Source: Gephyromycinifex aptenodytis (GTDB lineage Bacteria > Actinomycetota > Actinomycetes > Actinomycetales > Dermatophilaceae). Taken from it: a stretch of 64,000 bases of DNA. Positions 1-10,600 of the stretch are shown here, piece after piece (position 1 is the first letter of the stretch; each line of letters opens with the position of its first letter). Location: contig NZ_CP051155.1 of assembly GCF_012277275.1 (NCBI RefSeq), positions 1,798,001 to 1,862,000 of the forward strand, in the 5' to 3' direction. Position numbers and translations under genes: made by a program. The notes under the pieces are model-generated. The model had not been told where the DNA came from. It ran no database searches and was given only the letters and a program-made list of their open reading frames with translations.

Positions 1-1202
1 CTGGTCATCGAACTCACCAACACCGATGACTCCACCGCCCACGACCTCGTCCTGGACACCGGGCAGCGCACTCAGCGCATCGCTCCCCGCGGCCAGGGCA
101 GCCTGGACGTCGGTGTCGTCACCACCGGCATCCAGGGGTGGTGCAGCATCGTCGGTCACCGCCAGATGGGCATGACCTTCTCCATCGACGTCGAGGGTGC
201 AGCGCCCGGCTCCCCGGCAGCCGACCCCAGTGCCGGTGCCGCGCCCGGGCACCAAGGCCACGCCGGTGGCGGGGGCCTGATCGCAGGCCCGTCGGCGGCT
301 GACGACCTGGACCCGATGCGTAAACCCTCGGCCGACTTCGTCGCCCGAGACGCGAGTCTGCCCGCGCTGCCCCCACGGGGGGCTGCCCGCACCCACAAGG
401 TGACCCTGCGCGTGCAAGAGCTCGAACTCGAGGTTGCCCCCGGGGTGCGCCAGAAGCGGTGGACCTTCAACGGTGCCGTTCCCGGCCCGACCCTGCACGG
501 CCGGGTCGGCGACATCTTCGAGGTCACCCTCATCAACGACGGCAGCATGGGCCACTCGGTCGACTTCCACGCCGGGGACATCGCCCCCGATGAGCCGATG
601 CGCACGATCCCCTCCGGGGAGTCTCTCGTTTACCGGTTCACCGCGAAACGCTCCGGGATCTGGATGTACCACTGCTCGACCACGCCGATGAGCAGTCACA
701 TCGCGGCCGGGATGCACGGCGCCGTGGTCATCGAACCCGATGACCTGCCGGTTGTGGACCGCTCCTACGTGTTCGTGCAGTCCGAGGTGTATTTGGGGGC
801 GCAGAGGTCAACGCCGACAAGGTCGCCGCGGAAGCTCCGGACGCGGTGGTCTTCAACGGCTACGCAAACCAATACGACTACCGGCCGCTAGCGGCCAAGG
901 TCGGCGAGCGGGTGCGCTTCTGGGTGCTACCCGCCGGACCGAACCGCGGCACCTCCTTCCACGTGGTCGGCGGGCAGTTCGACACCGTCTACCGCGAAGG
1001 GACGTACACGCTCAAGAACGGCCGCGGCCCCTTGGACGCTCCTTCGGCGAACAGCGGCGGCAGCCAAGCCCTGGACCTGGCCACGGCCCAGGGCGGATTC
1101 GTGGAGATGGTGCCCACCCAGGCCGGTCACTATCCCATCGTGTCTCACGTGATGATCGACGCCGAACGCGGCGCACACGGCATCCTGGAGGTGACGAAGT
1201 AA
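1..1202 (+). pseudogene. nirK: Copper-containing nitrite reductase (NirK-type multicopper oxidase), 5' partial and frameshifted
   Basis: CuNIR reduces nitrite to nitric oxide outside the cytoplasmic membrane. The reading frame is open from base 1, so the N-terminus lies outside the window. The first visible piece is the end of an extra N-terminal cupredoxin domain (WCSIVGHRQMGM, a Cys-His-Met type-1 copper motif). Two CuNIR domains follow. Domain 1 has HSVDFH (type-1 His, catalytic Asp, type-2 His) and YHCSTTPMSSHIAAGM (type-2 His, then Cys-His-Met). Domain 2 has SFHVVGGQFD (the catalytic His region) and SHVMID (third type-2 His). Frame 1 carries the protein to a run of five G at 795-799. Homology then continues in frame 3 (GAEVNADKVAAEAPD onward) to the stop at 1200-1202. 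One missing base explains the break. It may be a real mutation or an assembly error, because all copper ligands on both sides are intact. Confidence 0.85.
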
Positions 1203-1302
1203 CGCAGCGAGCGTGCGCGCCCGCTCAGTCGGCCTGCTGGGCGGGGTGGGTGGGCGAGCCAGCGGCTCGACGCGGCGCCGCCACGACCCCCGAGGAGGGC
1301 CC

Positions 1303-2421
1303 ATGGCCCCGGACGCAGACCCCACGATCGATCTGTCCGCGCTACAAGACGTCGATCGATCCGACCCCGAGCTGCGGGCCTGGGTCAGCGAGCGGGTGCG
1401 CCGACTGGAAGCAGACGCTCGACGCTCGGCCGACACCCACCTGCTGCATGTGGAGCTGCCGCCGCAGTGGGGCATCGACCTGTACGTCAAAGACGAATCC
1501 ACCCATCCCACCGGCAGTCTCAAACACCGCCTCGCCCGGTCACTGTTCATGTATGCGCTGGTGAACGGCTGGCTACGGCCCGGCAGCCTGGTCGTGGAGT
1601 CCTCCTCCGGCTCGACCGCCGTCAGCGAAGCGCACTTCGCGCGGATGCTCGACCTGCCCTTCGTTGCGGTGATGCCGCGCAGCACCAGCCCCGAGAAGAT
1701 CCGCCTCATCCAAGCCCAAGGCGGGCGCTGCCACTTCGTGGATCGGGCCGACCAGATGTGTGCCGAGTCGGCCCGGCTGGCCGCCGAACACGGTGGCCAC
1801 TTCCTGGACCAGTTCACCTACGCCGAGCGGGCCACGGACTGGCGGGGGAACAACAACATCGCCGAATCGATCCTGGACCAACTCGCCGAAGAACCGCACC
1901 CGATCCCCAGTTGGGTCGTCGTCGGGGCCGGGACCGGCGGCACCAGCGCCACCCTGGGGCGGTACGTGCGCTACCACCGGATGCCTACCCGGTTGTGCGT
2001 CACCGACGTGGAGAACTCGGCCTTCTACCCCGGCTGGAAGCAGCGCGACCCGCACGCCCGCAGCCAGGCCAGTTCCGCCATCGAAGGGATTGGGCGGCCG
2101 ATCATGGAGCCCAGCTTCGTGCCAGCGATCGTCGATCGGATGATCCGGGTGCCCGATGAGGCCTCGGTGGCAGGGGCGCGTTTCCTCAGTGCCCGACTCG
2201 GCCGCCGGGTCGGAGCCTCCACCGGAACCAACATCGTCGGGGTCGCCGCGATCGTGCAGGGGATGCGCGCCGCCGGTGAGCGCGGCTCGGTCGTGACCTT
2301 GTTGTGTGACTCCGGCGAGCGATACGCCCACACCTACTTCGACGACGAATGGGTGCGCGCCCGCGGCTGGCAGATCGAGCCCTGGCAGCGGCGACTGGAG
2401 CAGGCACTGCCCACCCCGTAG
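1303..2421 (+). CDS. PLP-dependent cysteine synthase/desulfhydrase-family protein (Cds1-like)
   Basis: A 372-residue fold-type II PLP enzyme. The PLP lysine is in [11 protein letters not shown], and [17 protein letters not shown] and [14 protein letters not shown] match the cofactor-phosphate and substrate loops of the cysteine synthase superfamily. From memory, the overall sequence is closest to mycobacterial Rv3684/Cds1, a cysteine desulfhydrase releasing H2S, pyruvate and ammonia, rather than to canonical CysK. The substrate is therefore inferred. The ATG was chosen because GAGGAGGG lies 4 bases upstream; an open frame extends 90 bases further upstream without a better start. The gene follows the broken nitrite reductase after a 100-bp gap and may share its transcript. 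H2S production would fit with the cytochrome bd genes elsewhere in the window, since bd oxidases resist sulfide. Confidence 0.8.
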   Translation: MAPDADPTIDLSALQDVDRSDPELRAWVSERVRRLEADARRSADTHLLHVELPPQWGIDLYVKDESTHPTGSLKHRLARSLFMYALVNGWLRPGSLVVESSSGSTAVSEAHFARMLDLPFVAVMPRSTSPEKIRLIQAQGGRCHFVDRADQMCAESARLAAEHGGHFLDQFTYAERATDWRGNNNIAESILDQLAEEPHPIPSWVVVGAGTGGTSATLGRYVRYHRMPTRLCVTDVENSAFYPGWKQRDPHARSQASSAIEGIGRPIMEPSFVPAIVDRMIRVPDEASVAGARFLSARLGRRVGASTGTNIVGVAAIVQGMRAAGERGSVVTLLCDSGERYAHTYFDDEWVRARGWQIEPWQRRLEQALPTP

Positions 2422-2535
2422 CCGACCTCTGCCCTGCCGGGCGCTGCTGCTACGTGGCTGCCTGCCGCTGCTGCCCCGCCGCCTGCCCGGCGGCGTGGCC
2501 GCTGCAACCGGCAGACCCCCGTACCATCAGGAAGC

Positions 2536-3555
2536 GTGTCGACCACCTCGCCTTCCTCTCGTCCCGACCCGATGCCCACCGGCGCTCCGGGGTCCGAGAC
2601 GCCGCCCGCCGCTGCCGAAGCACCCACCTGGGGGCCGCGCCAGCGCTCTGCCCGCATCCTGCCGCCGCAATTCGTCCGCGGGTTCGCGATGGGATCGGCC
2701 GATGTCGTCCCGGGAGTATCCGGCGGCACGGTCGCCCTGGCGCTGGGCATCTACCACCGGCTCGTCGCGGCTCTGGACCTGTGCGTGGACGTTGCCGCGG
2801 CCGCGCTGCGTCTGGACTGGCAGGGCGTTCAGGCCGCGCTGCGACAGGTCCCGTGGCTGTGGATCATCGGCCTGGGCACCGGCATCCTGTCGGCAGTGTT
2901 CCTGCTCGCCACACCGTTGGAGAAGGCCCTGGCCACCTACCCCGAACAGATGGCGGGCCTGTTCATGGGGCTCATTCTCGGCGCCGCGGTGCTGTGTCTG
3001 CGTCAACTGCGCCAGATCACCCCGGCCGCGATGGTGTTGCTCGTGGTCTCAGCGATCGCGTTCTTCGTGCTGCTCGGTCTCAACCCCGCTACCCACGGTG
3101 AGGCCGTCGAGGGCGCCACCGCCCCCTGGTGGGCTTTCTTCGGAGCCGGCGCCATCGCCATCTGCGCGATGATCTTGCCCGGGATCAGCGGCTCCTTCCT
3201 GCTGGTCCTGATGGGCATGTACGCCCCGGTCCTCAGCGCCGTCTCACACCTGCGTCTGGGACACCTGGTGCTGTTCGCGTTCGGCTGCGCCCTGGGGTTG
3301 GCGTTGGCCTCCCGCGGTCTGAACTGGCTGCTGACCCACCACCACGACCCGCTCCTGGCGGCGATGATCGGGCTCATGCTCGGCTCCTTGCGAGTTTTGT
3401 GGCCCTGGCCACAGGGCCTGGCCAGCACCCGGCTGGCACTGCCGGAACCAGGGCAGGCGTTAGTGCCCATCGCGCTGGCCGTGGCGGGTTTTGCAATCGT
3501 TCTGCTCATCGACGTCATCGCCGCCAAGGCTGCCGCTCGCCGCAGCGTGGAATGA
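2536..3555 (+). CDS. DUF368 integral membrane protein, probable polyprenyl-phosphate transporter (PopT family)
   Basis: A 339-residue polytopic membrane protein of the DUF368 family. The signature GSADVVPGVSGGTVALALG is near residue 55, and a second related copy, MILPGISGSFLLVLMG, lies near residue 215, as expected of an internally duplicated transporter. About eight hydrophobic segments follow a hydrophilic Pro/Ser-rich N-terminus of about 40 residues. DUF368 members (PopT) have been linked to recycling of undecaprenyl phosphate across the membrane for cell-wall synthesis; assignment of that role here rests on family membership. The start is GTG with AGGAAG directly upstream. The neighbouring genes are not obviously functionally related. 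Confidence 0.85.
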   Translation: MSTTSPSSRPDPMPTGAPGSETPPAAAEAPTWGPRQRSARILPPQFVRGFAMGSADVVPGVSGGTVALALGIYHRLVAALDLCVDVAAAALRLDWQGVQAALRQVPWLWIIGLGTGILSAVFLLATPLEKALATYPEQMAGLFMGLILGAAVLCLRQLRQITPAAMVLLVVSAIAFFVLLGLNPATHGEAVEGATAPWWAFFGAGAIAICAMILPGISGSFLLVLMGMYAPVLSAVSHLRLGHLVLFAFGCALGLALASRGLNWLLTHHHDPLLAAMIGLMLGSLRVLWPWPQGLASTRLALPEPGQALVPIALAVAGFAIVLLIDVIAAKAAARRSVE

Positions 3556-3606
3556 ACCCCTGCGACTGGCCGTTGGCCCGAATGACCGTCGACCGGAAGG
3601 AAATGT

Positions 3607-4248
3607 ATGTCTCGCATCGCCATCGTGGGCGGCCACGGCAAGGTGGCTCTCCTCCTTGCCCCCATCCTCACCGCCGCTGGGCACGAGGTCACCTCCTACA
3701 TTCGCAACCCTGAACACGCCGCAGCGGTGGCATGCACCGGCGCCACCCCGGTGCTGGCCGACGTGGAGAAATTGTCGACGCAGGAACTGACCGACCTGCT
3801 CACTGATCAAGACGCCATCGTGTGGTCTGCCGGCGCCGGCGGCGGCTCGCCCGAGCGCACCTACGCCGTCGACCGCGATGCAGCGATCCGCTCCATGGAC
3901 GCCGCGATGGCCTCCCGGACGCCGCGCTACGTGATGATCTCCTACTTCGGCGCCGGACCCGGTCACGGGGTGGCCGAAGACGACCCGTTCTTCCACTACG
4001 CCGAAGCCAAGACGGCGGCGGATGCCTACTTGCAGGAGAGCGACCTCGCGTGGACGATCCTGCGTCCGAGCCGGCTGACCAGCGAAGACCCCAGCGGACG
4101 GATCAGCTTCGACGATGCCCCCGGTCAGGTCTCGCGCGCCAACGTGGCCATGGTCGCGGCAACGACGTTCAGCCGCCCCAGCACGATCCGGCAGATCCTC
4201 ACCTTCAACGACGGCGACACCCTCATCACCGACGCGTTGCCCAACTGA
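3607..4248 (+). CDS. NAD(P)-binding protein, atypical SDR / NmrA-like
   Basis: A 213-residue single-domain Rossmann protein. The N-terminus MSRIAIVGGHGKVA carries the GxxGxxA-type dinucleotide-binding loop of atypical short-chain reductases. The middle has RYVMISYFGAG and FFHYAEAKTAADAYL, where the usual Tyr-x3-Lys becomes YAEAK, and WTILRPSRLT is typical of the NmrA/YwnB-like branch. Such proteins act as redox sensors or small-molecule reductases; no substrate can be named. GGAAGGAA precedes the ATG. The gene ends 86 bp before a strong hairpin and is convergent with narI, so it is not part of the nitrate operon. Confidence 0.8.
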   Translation: MSRIAIVGGHGKVALLLAPILTAAGHEVTSYIRNPEHAAAVACTGATPVLADVEKLSTQELTDLLTDQDAIVWSAGAGGGSPERTYAVDRDAAIRSMDAAMASRTPRYVMISYFGAGPGHGVAEDDPFFHYAEAKTAADAYLQESDLAWTILRPSRLTSEDPSGRISFDDAPGQVSRANVAMVAATTFSRPSTIRQILTFNDGDTLITDALPN

Positions 4249-4334
4249 GCTCCGCGACCCTGGCGTTGGTGCACCCGCCGGGTCTGCTGCTGCTCGGTCT
4301 GCGCGCCAGGAGCACGGATTCAACCAGCACCGCA

Positions 4335-4376
4335 AATGACGTAGGGCCCACCCGTTCGGGTGGGCCCTACGTCATT
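4335..4376. terminator. Bidirectional terminator between the SDR gene and narI
   Basis: A perfect 19-bp inverted repeat (arms 4335-4353 and 4358-4376) with a GTTC tetraloop and flanking A/T. It sits between convergent genes, narI ending 12 bp to its right on the minus strand, so it can stop transcription from both sides. Confidence 0.85.
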
Positions 4377-4387
4377 GCTGGAGACAG

Positions 4388-5164
4388 TCAGCGACGAGTC
4401 GCTGCATGACTGCCCGCCGCTCGGTCGGCGGAAGAGGAGTCCCGCTCCAGGACGCTGCGTTCCCAACCGCGTTTGGCGTTGCGCGAACCCAGGCTGCTCG
4501 GGCGGGCCCGGTAGATGATGTAGGGACGCCACAAGTAGTCCAGCGGGGCGCTGAACACGTGCACCAGCCGGGTGAAGGGCCACAGGGCGAACAGCGTGAA
4601 CGCGATGAGCGTATGCAGCTGGAAGGTCAGCGGCGCCTGCGTCATCAGCTCCGGTTGAGCGTTGAAGGTGAACAGGCTGCGGAACCAGATCGAGAGGCCC
4701 TCGCGGTAGTCGTAGTGGTTCACGACGTTACCGACCACCGTGTTGGAAAGCCCGAGCAGGATTGTCCCGGCCAGCAGCAGGTACATCATCTTGTCCATCG
4801 CCGTCGTGGCCCGGAACACCGGCCCGGTCATTCGGCGCCGGTAGATGAGCATGAGCATCCCCACCACGGTGCAGAACCCGGCAATCGCGCCGGTGACCAC
4901 CGCCACCAAGTGGTACATCTCCTGGGTGATGCCCACCGCCGCCGTCCACCGCTTGGGGATGATCAACCCCATGATGTGACCGGCGATGACGAACAGCAGA
5001 CCGAAGTGGAACAGCGGCGAACCGATCCGCAGCAGTTTGCTCTCATACATCTGCGAACTGCGTGTGGTCCAGCCGAACTTGTCGTACTTATAACGCCAGA
5101 AATGCCCGACGACGAAAATCGCCATGCAGATCCAGGGGACCATGACCCACAACACGACGTCCAT
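4388..5164 (-). CDS. narI: Respiratory nitrate reductase, gamma subunit (cytochrome b)
   Basis: NarI is the dihaem membrane anchor that oxidises quinol and passes electrons to NarH. The 258 residues contain five hydrophobic helices. The candidate haem-ligand histidines are in PLFHFG and IAGHIMG (helix 2 region) and in FQLHTLIAF and RLVHVFSAP (helix 5 region), the usual arrangement. The C-terminal 45 residues are hydrophilic and cytoplasmic. It is the last gene of narGHJI, 2 bases after the narJ stop, and is followed by the strong hairpin at 4335-4376. Confidence 0.95.
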   Translation of the reverse strand: MDVVLWVMVPWICMAIFVVGHFWRYKYDKFGWTTRSSQMYESKLLRIGSPLFHFGLLFVIAGHIMGLIIPKRWTAAVGITQEMYHLVAVVTGAIAGFCTVVGMLMLIYRRRMTGPVFRATTAMDKMMYLLLAGTILLGLSNTVVGNVVNHYDYREGLSIWFRSLFTFNAQPELMTQAPLTFQLHTLIAFTLFALWPFTRLVHVFSAPLDYLWRPYIIYRARPSSLGSRNAKRGWERSVLERDSSSADRAAGSHAATRR

Positions 5165-5166
5165 GA

Positions 5167-5970
5167 CTACGACCTCACTCCGGTGGCGACGTGACTACTC
5201 GAGACGTAGGCCTCCATACCGACTTCTTCATCGGGTGGGCCGGTGGCGATGAGACGGCGTACTGCATCCTTGTCGGAGCCGTCCAGGTTCGGCAGGGTTG
5301 CGCTGACAGCCGCGATGACGTGGGCATACACGGAACCACGGTCCTGCAACGAGATCCGCAACAGTTCCAGACCGGGCCGGTGGTCCAGGAGCAGGGTGCG
5401 CCCCACCGGCCCGTCGACACAGGCAGCGAAATCCAGCAGCACGCACAAGTGGTCCGGCAGCTCGGACTCATCGAGCTGAGCCCCGCAGGCCTGATACGTC
5501 TGTTTGATGTCCAACAACGCCATCCCGCGACGCCGGGTGTCACCGAAGGCGTAGTAGGTCAGGTGCAGGCAGCACCGTCGACGCATGTCGAAGGTCTCGA
5601 CGTACTCGCTCTGGGCCTGCTCCAGCGGCACGGACTCCAGGTGCTCGATGACGGCCGACAGCTCGCGGACCGGACCGGCCTCCCGCGCGCAGCTCTCCTC
5701 GAGCGCGGCGCGCACCAGCGGCAACGACTCGATCAGCTCTTCGCTCGGGTACTCCAGCAGTAGCCCGGCTGCTTTGTAGATCGACTGATGCGCAGCAGAC
5801 ACCTTGACCCCGCGGGCGCGCTCCAGGACGTCCGTGGAACGCCGCGGCACCCGCGGCGCACCCTCCTGCGGAGTCCAGGGAACGCCGAGCCCGAGCTCGT
5901 CCTCCCCGCGCTGCTGGGAAGCCACTTGCGGTGCCGGTTTACGGCGGAACAACTGGATGGGGATCCTCAT
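5167..5970 (-). CDS. narJ: Nitrate reductase molybdenum cofactor assembly chaperone
   Basis: NarJ binds immature NarG and helps load the molybdenum cofactor and the FS0 cluster; it is not part of the final enzyme. The 267-residue protein has the TorD/NarJ all-helical domain from about residue 58 (AHQSIYKAAGLLLEYPSEEL), with the conserved segment YYAFGDTRRRGMALL in the middle. The first ~55 residues are a hydrophilic Pro/Arg-rich extension longer than in enteric NarJ. The start codon overlaps the narH stop by 4 bp (ATGA), indicating translational coupling. Confidence 0.93.
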   Translation of the reverse strand: MRIPIQLFRRKPAPQVASQQRGEDELGLGVPWTPQEGAPRVPRRSTDVLERARGVKVSAAHQSIYKAAGLLLEYPSEELIESLPLVRAALEESCAREAGPVRELSAVIEHLESVPLEQAQSEYVETFDMRRRCCLHLTYYAFGDTRRRGMALLDIKQTYQACGAQLDESELPDHLCVLLDFAACVDGPVGRTLLLDHRPGLELLRISLQDRGSVYAHVIAAVSATLPNLDGSDKDAVRRLIATGPPDEEVGMEAYVSSSHVATGVRS

Positions 5971-7565
5971 AGGGTCAGTCCCCCCTCGCGCTCGGAGGGA
6001 TGACCCATCTCATCCGCCGTGGCGCGGCGAGCCGTCTCGCGGCGGGTCTGAATCGCCACCGGCACCGGACCACCTCGACCCGAATCGGCGCCGAACGGGC
6101 TCCCGCCGCCGTATTCGGAGACGGCGCACTCGGTGGCGAGTTCCTCCAGCCGGTGCGCATCCTCCGCGTGGGCACTGGGGATGACGTAGCGCTCTTCGTA
6201 CTTGGCGATGGCAAGCAGCCGGTACATGTCGTACATGTCCTCTTCGGCCATCCCGACCGAGGCCGGGATCTCGGCGCGCGGATCGCGACCGAGGTTGATG
6301 TCGCGCATATATGAGCGCATGGCCGCCAGCTTCTTCAGCACGTCGTCGACGACGCTGACGTCCCCGGCGGTGAACAACTCGGCCAGGTACTCGCTCGGAA
6401 TCCGCAGGGTGTCGATGGCCGCGAAGAGCACCTCGTGGCTCTCGGGGTCAACGTCACGAACCGCGGTGCGGGTGACCTCGTCCACGATCGGCGACAGCGG
6501 CGGGATGTACCAGACCATCGGCATGGTGCGGTATTCCGGGTGCAGCGGCAGCGCGATCTCGTAATCGTGGATGAGCCGGTAGACCGGCGAGCGCTGGGCG
6601 GCTTCCATCCAGTCGCCGGGGATACCCGCCCGCTCGGCTTCCCGCTGCACCTGTGGGTCGTGCGGGTCCAGAAAACACTCTCGCTGTGCGCGGTACAGGT
6701 CCTTGTCCTGCGGCATCGAGGCCGCTTCGAGCACCTTGTCCGCGTCGTAGAGGACCAGACCGATGTAGCGCAGTCGACCCACGCAGGTCTCGGAGCACAC
6801 GGTGGGGATGCCGACCTCGACCCGCGGGAAGCAGAACGTGCACTTCTCGGCCTTGCCGGTGCGGTGGTTGAAGTACACCTTCTTGTACGGACAGCCGGTG
6901 ATGCACTGTCGCCAACCGCGGCAGGCGTCCTGATCCACCAGCACGATGCCGTCCTCGGCCCGCTTGTAGATCGCCCCGCTCGGGCAGCTCGCCACACAGC
7001 TGGGGTTGAGGCAGTGCTCACAGATGCGCGGCAGGTAGAACATGAAGGTCTTCTCGAACTCCATCTTCACTTCCGCGGACACCTTGGCCAGGACCGGGTC
7101 CTGACTGAGCAGCTTCGGTGATCCCCCCAGGTTGTCGTCCCAGTTAGCCGACCATTCGATGTTCATCGGCTTGCCGGAGATGAGTGAGTACGGCCGCGCC
7201 ACCGGGGTGTGCTCCTGCAGCGGAGCCTTGGTGAGGGTGTCGTAGTCGTAGGTCCACGGCTCGTAGTAGTCGTTCATGCTCGGCAGCACCGGGTTGGCGA
7301 AGATCTGCAGCAGTTTCTTGACCCTGCCGCCTGCACGCAGCTTGAGCCGGCCGTTGCGGGTGAGCATCCAGCCGCCCTGCCAGCGATCCTGATCCTCATA
7401 GGTGCGTGGGTAGCCCAAGCCGGGACGGGTCTCGACGTTGTTCCACCACACATATTCCAGGCCCGAGCGGTTCGTCCAGGCCTGTTTACAGGTCACGGAG
7501 CAGGTGTGACACCCGATGCACTTGTCGAGGTTCATCACCATCGCCATCTGGGCCATGATTCTCAT
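5967..7565 (-). CDS. narH: Respiratory nitrate reductase, beta subunit (Fe-S electron transfer)
   Basis: NarH carries electrons from the NarI haems to NarG through four Fe-S clusters. The 532 residues contain CIGCHTCSVTC (from residue 16), CEHCLNPSCVASCP, CRGWRQCITGCP and CTFC plus CSETC. The Trp in CRGWRQC replaces a cysteine and marks the [3Fe-4S] cluster of this family. The start MRIMAQMAMVMN was chosen because AGGAG lies 7 bases upstream; a second ATG three codons on is possible. The C-terminal ~60 residues are an acidic to basic tail without recognised function. It lies 106 bp downstream of narG. Confidence 0.95.
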   Translation of the reverse strand: MRIMAQMAMVMNLDKCIGCHTCSVTCKQAWTNRSGLEYVWWNNVETRPGLGYPRTYEDQDRWQGGWMLTRNGRLKLRAGGRVKKLLQIFANPVLPSMNDYYEPWTYDYDTLTKAPLQEHTPVARPYSLISGKPMNIEWSANWDDNLGGSPKLLSQDPVLAKVSAEVKMEFEKTFMFYLPRICEHCLNPSCVASCPSGAIYKRAEDGIVLVDQDACRGWRQCITGCPYKKVYFNHRTGKAEKCTFCFPRVEVGIPTVCSETCVGRLRYIGLVLYDADKVLEAASMPQDKDLYRAQRECFLDPHDPQVQREAERAGIPGDWMEAAQRSPVYRLIHDYEIALPLHPEYRTMPMVWYIPPLSPIVDEVTRTAVRDVDPESHEVLFAAIDTLRIPSEYLAELFTAGDVSVVDDVLKKLAAMRSYMRDINLGRDPRAEIPASVGMAEEDMYDMYRLLAIAKYEERYVIPSAHAEDAHRLEELATECAVSEYGGGSPFGADSGRGGPVPVAIQTRRETARRATADEMGHPSEREGGLTL

Positions 7566-7671
7566 CGGTTCACTCCTGCGGTCGAGGCGACGGCGAAGGG
7601 GTTCTCGGGGACAGTGACTGCGCGCTCTGGGCCGAAGTCGGGAGTCGGCGAGAGCCTGCGAGATGTGCGCA

Positions 7672-10600
7672 TCAGTAGGTCACGTCCTGGCTGCGGCGGC
7701 GGATGACCGTGACCTCATCACGCTGGTTACCGGTTGGCCCGTAGTAGTTGAACGCCCAGGAGATCTGGGCGTACCCGCCGGCGACGTGGCTGGGCTTGAA
7801 CAGCACCCGGGTCGCGGAGTTGTGGATGCCGCCACGCTTGCCGCTGGCTTCCGCGAGCGGGACGTCGACGGTGCGGTCCTGGGCGTGGTGCATGTACACC
7901 AGGCCCTCCGGCATCCGGCTGGAGACGATGGCGCGCGAGACCAGGACGCCGTTGCGGTTGACCGCCTCGATCCAGTCGTTGTCCTCGATGCCGAGCTTGG
8001 CCGCGTCGACATCACTCATCCAGATCGCCTGGCCACCACGGGCAAGGCTGAGCATGAGCAGGTTGTCCTGGTACTCGCTGTGGATCGACCACTTGTTGTG
8101 CGGGGTGAGGAAGCGGACTGTCAGGCCCAAGCCCTCGGCGTCGGGGTCGCCCAGCTTCGGCTCACCGTAGAGCAGGTTCATGTTCAGCGGCGGACGGTAG
8201 ACGGGCAACGCCTCGCCGGACTCCTGTAGCCAGTCGTGGTCGATGTAGAAGTGCATGCGCCCGGTCAGGGTGTGCCACGGCTTGAGCCGTTCCACGTTGA
8301 CGACGAACGGGGTGTAGCGGCGCCCACCGTGTTCGCTACCCGACCACTCCGGTGAGGTGATGACCGGCTGCGGCTGCACCTGGGTGTCGGTGAAGGTCAC
8401 CCGCCGCCCGGCCTCGCCCTCGGACAGGTCGGCCAACTTCTGGCCGGTGCGGACCTCCATCTGCTTCCAACCATCGGTGGCCAATCGCCCGTTGGTCGTG
8501 CCCGACATGGCCAGGATCGCCTCGCACATGTCTCGATCACGGGCCAGCGAAGCCGAACCGTCACCGGCGCCGCCGCGCACCCGGCCGTTGCGCCCGGTGA
8601 GCACCTCGACCTCTTCGCTGAGATCGAAGACGACACCCTTGACGGGCATACCCAGCTTGGCGGCCAGCGGGCCGATGGAGCCCCACTTCTCGCCGATCTT
8701 GGTGTAGTCGCGTTCCACCTCGACCATCTTCGGCATCGTCTTGCCGGGGATGGGCTCGCACTCGCCCTTGCGCCAGTCGCGGGTCACACCGCGGGGGTAG
8801 GCGAGCTCGTCCGGGGTGTCATGTTGCAGCGCGGCCAGGACGAGGTCGGTGCGGGTGTCCAGGTGCCCGGCCGAGAGTTCGCTGACCTTCTCCGCCAGGT
8901 CCTTGAAGGCGACGTAGTCGCTGCGGGCCTGCCACGGCGGGGCGATAGCTGGGTTGAAGGAGTGCACATAGGGGTGCATGTCGGTGCTGCTCAGATCGAA
9001 CTTCTCGTACCAGGTGGCGGCCGGGAAGACGATGTCGGAGAACAACGTCGTGCTCGTCATGCGGAAGTCCAGGCAGGTCAGCAGGTCGAGCTTGCCTTCG
9101 GGCTGGTCCTCGTTCCACTGCACCTCGCTGCCGCGGTGGCCCGCTGGGGCCGGTGTGGCACGCAGCGAGTGGTCAGTGCCGAGCAGGATCTTGTTGAAGT
9201 ATTCGTTGCCCTTGGAGCTGGAACCCATGAGGTTCGAGCGCCAGACCGTGAGCACCTTGGGGTGGTTGTCCGGGCCGTCCGGGTCTTCAGCCACGAAGCG
9301 CATCCGGCCCTCTTTGAGCTCCCGGACGACGTACTCGGCCGGCTTCAGACCTTCGGCCTTGGCTGCGTCGCAGTGGTCGAGGATGTTGCCGGACAGGGTC
9401 GGGAAGCTCGGCATCCAACCCATTCGCGCCGAGGCGGCGAGCAGGTCGGCTGGCGACTTGCCCTTCCAGGCGCCGGTGCCCACCGAGCTGGCCAGCGCGT
9501 CAGCGCCGTGCGAGTCGTACCGCCACTGCCCGGTGTGGGTGTAGAAGAAGGCCGCCGAGATGTTCTGGCGGGGTGGGCGCACCCAGTCCAGCGCGAACGC
9601 CAACTGCGCGAACCCGGCGAAGGGGCGCACCTTCTCCTGCCCGACGTAGTGGGCCCAGCCGCCGCCGTTCTTGCCCTGGCAGCCGGTCAGGGTGGTCAGG
9701 GTGAGGAAGGCGCGGTAAATGGTGTCGGAGTGGAACCAGTGGTTGGTGCCGGCACCCATGAGGATCATGCAGCGGCCATCAGATTCCACCGCGGTGTGCG
9801 CGAACTCCCGGGCGATGCGGACGCACTGCGCCGAAGGCACGCCGGTCAACGATTCCTGCCACTCGGGGGTGCCGACCGCATCCGGGTCGTCGTATCCCGA
9901 GGGCCAGCTGCCGGGCAGACCCGGCCGCGAAACGCCGTACTGGGCCAACAGCAGGTCGAAGACCGTGCACACCCGGCGACCGGCGACCTCGCGCACCGGC
10001 ACGCCACGCACCACCGAGGCGCCGGAGCCGTCAGCGGTGTCGAAACGCGGCAGCGTGACCTCGAGGGTCTGCCCGCCCTCGGCGTAGACCGACATCAACG
10101 GACGGATGTCGCCCAGGTCGAGGTTCCAGTTGCCCTTGCCGGACTCGCCGTAGCGGAAGCCCATCGACCCGTTCGGCACGACCGGACGACCGGCCGGGTC
10201 CTGCGCGCCATCCAGCAGAACGGTCTTGAACTCGGCGTTCTCGGAGTCATCACCGAGGTCGGCGGCGGTGAGGAACTTGTCCGGCACGACCATGCCGTCG
10301 CGCTCTATGAGCTGGACCAGGAACGGGGAGTCGCTGTAGGTGGCCAGGTAGGACTCGAACTGCGGCGTCGAACGATCGACGAAGAATTCCTTGAGGATGA
10401 CGTGACCCATGGCGATCGCCAGGGCGGCGTCGGTGCCGGGGTGGATCGCGACCCACTCGTCGGCGAACTTGGAGTTGTCGGCGTAATCGGGGCTGACCGA
10501 GACCACCTTGGTGCCCCGGTAACGCACCTCGGTCATGAAGTGCGCATCCGGGGTGCGGGTGACCGGGACGTTCGAGCCCCACATCATCAGGTAGGCGGCG

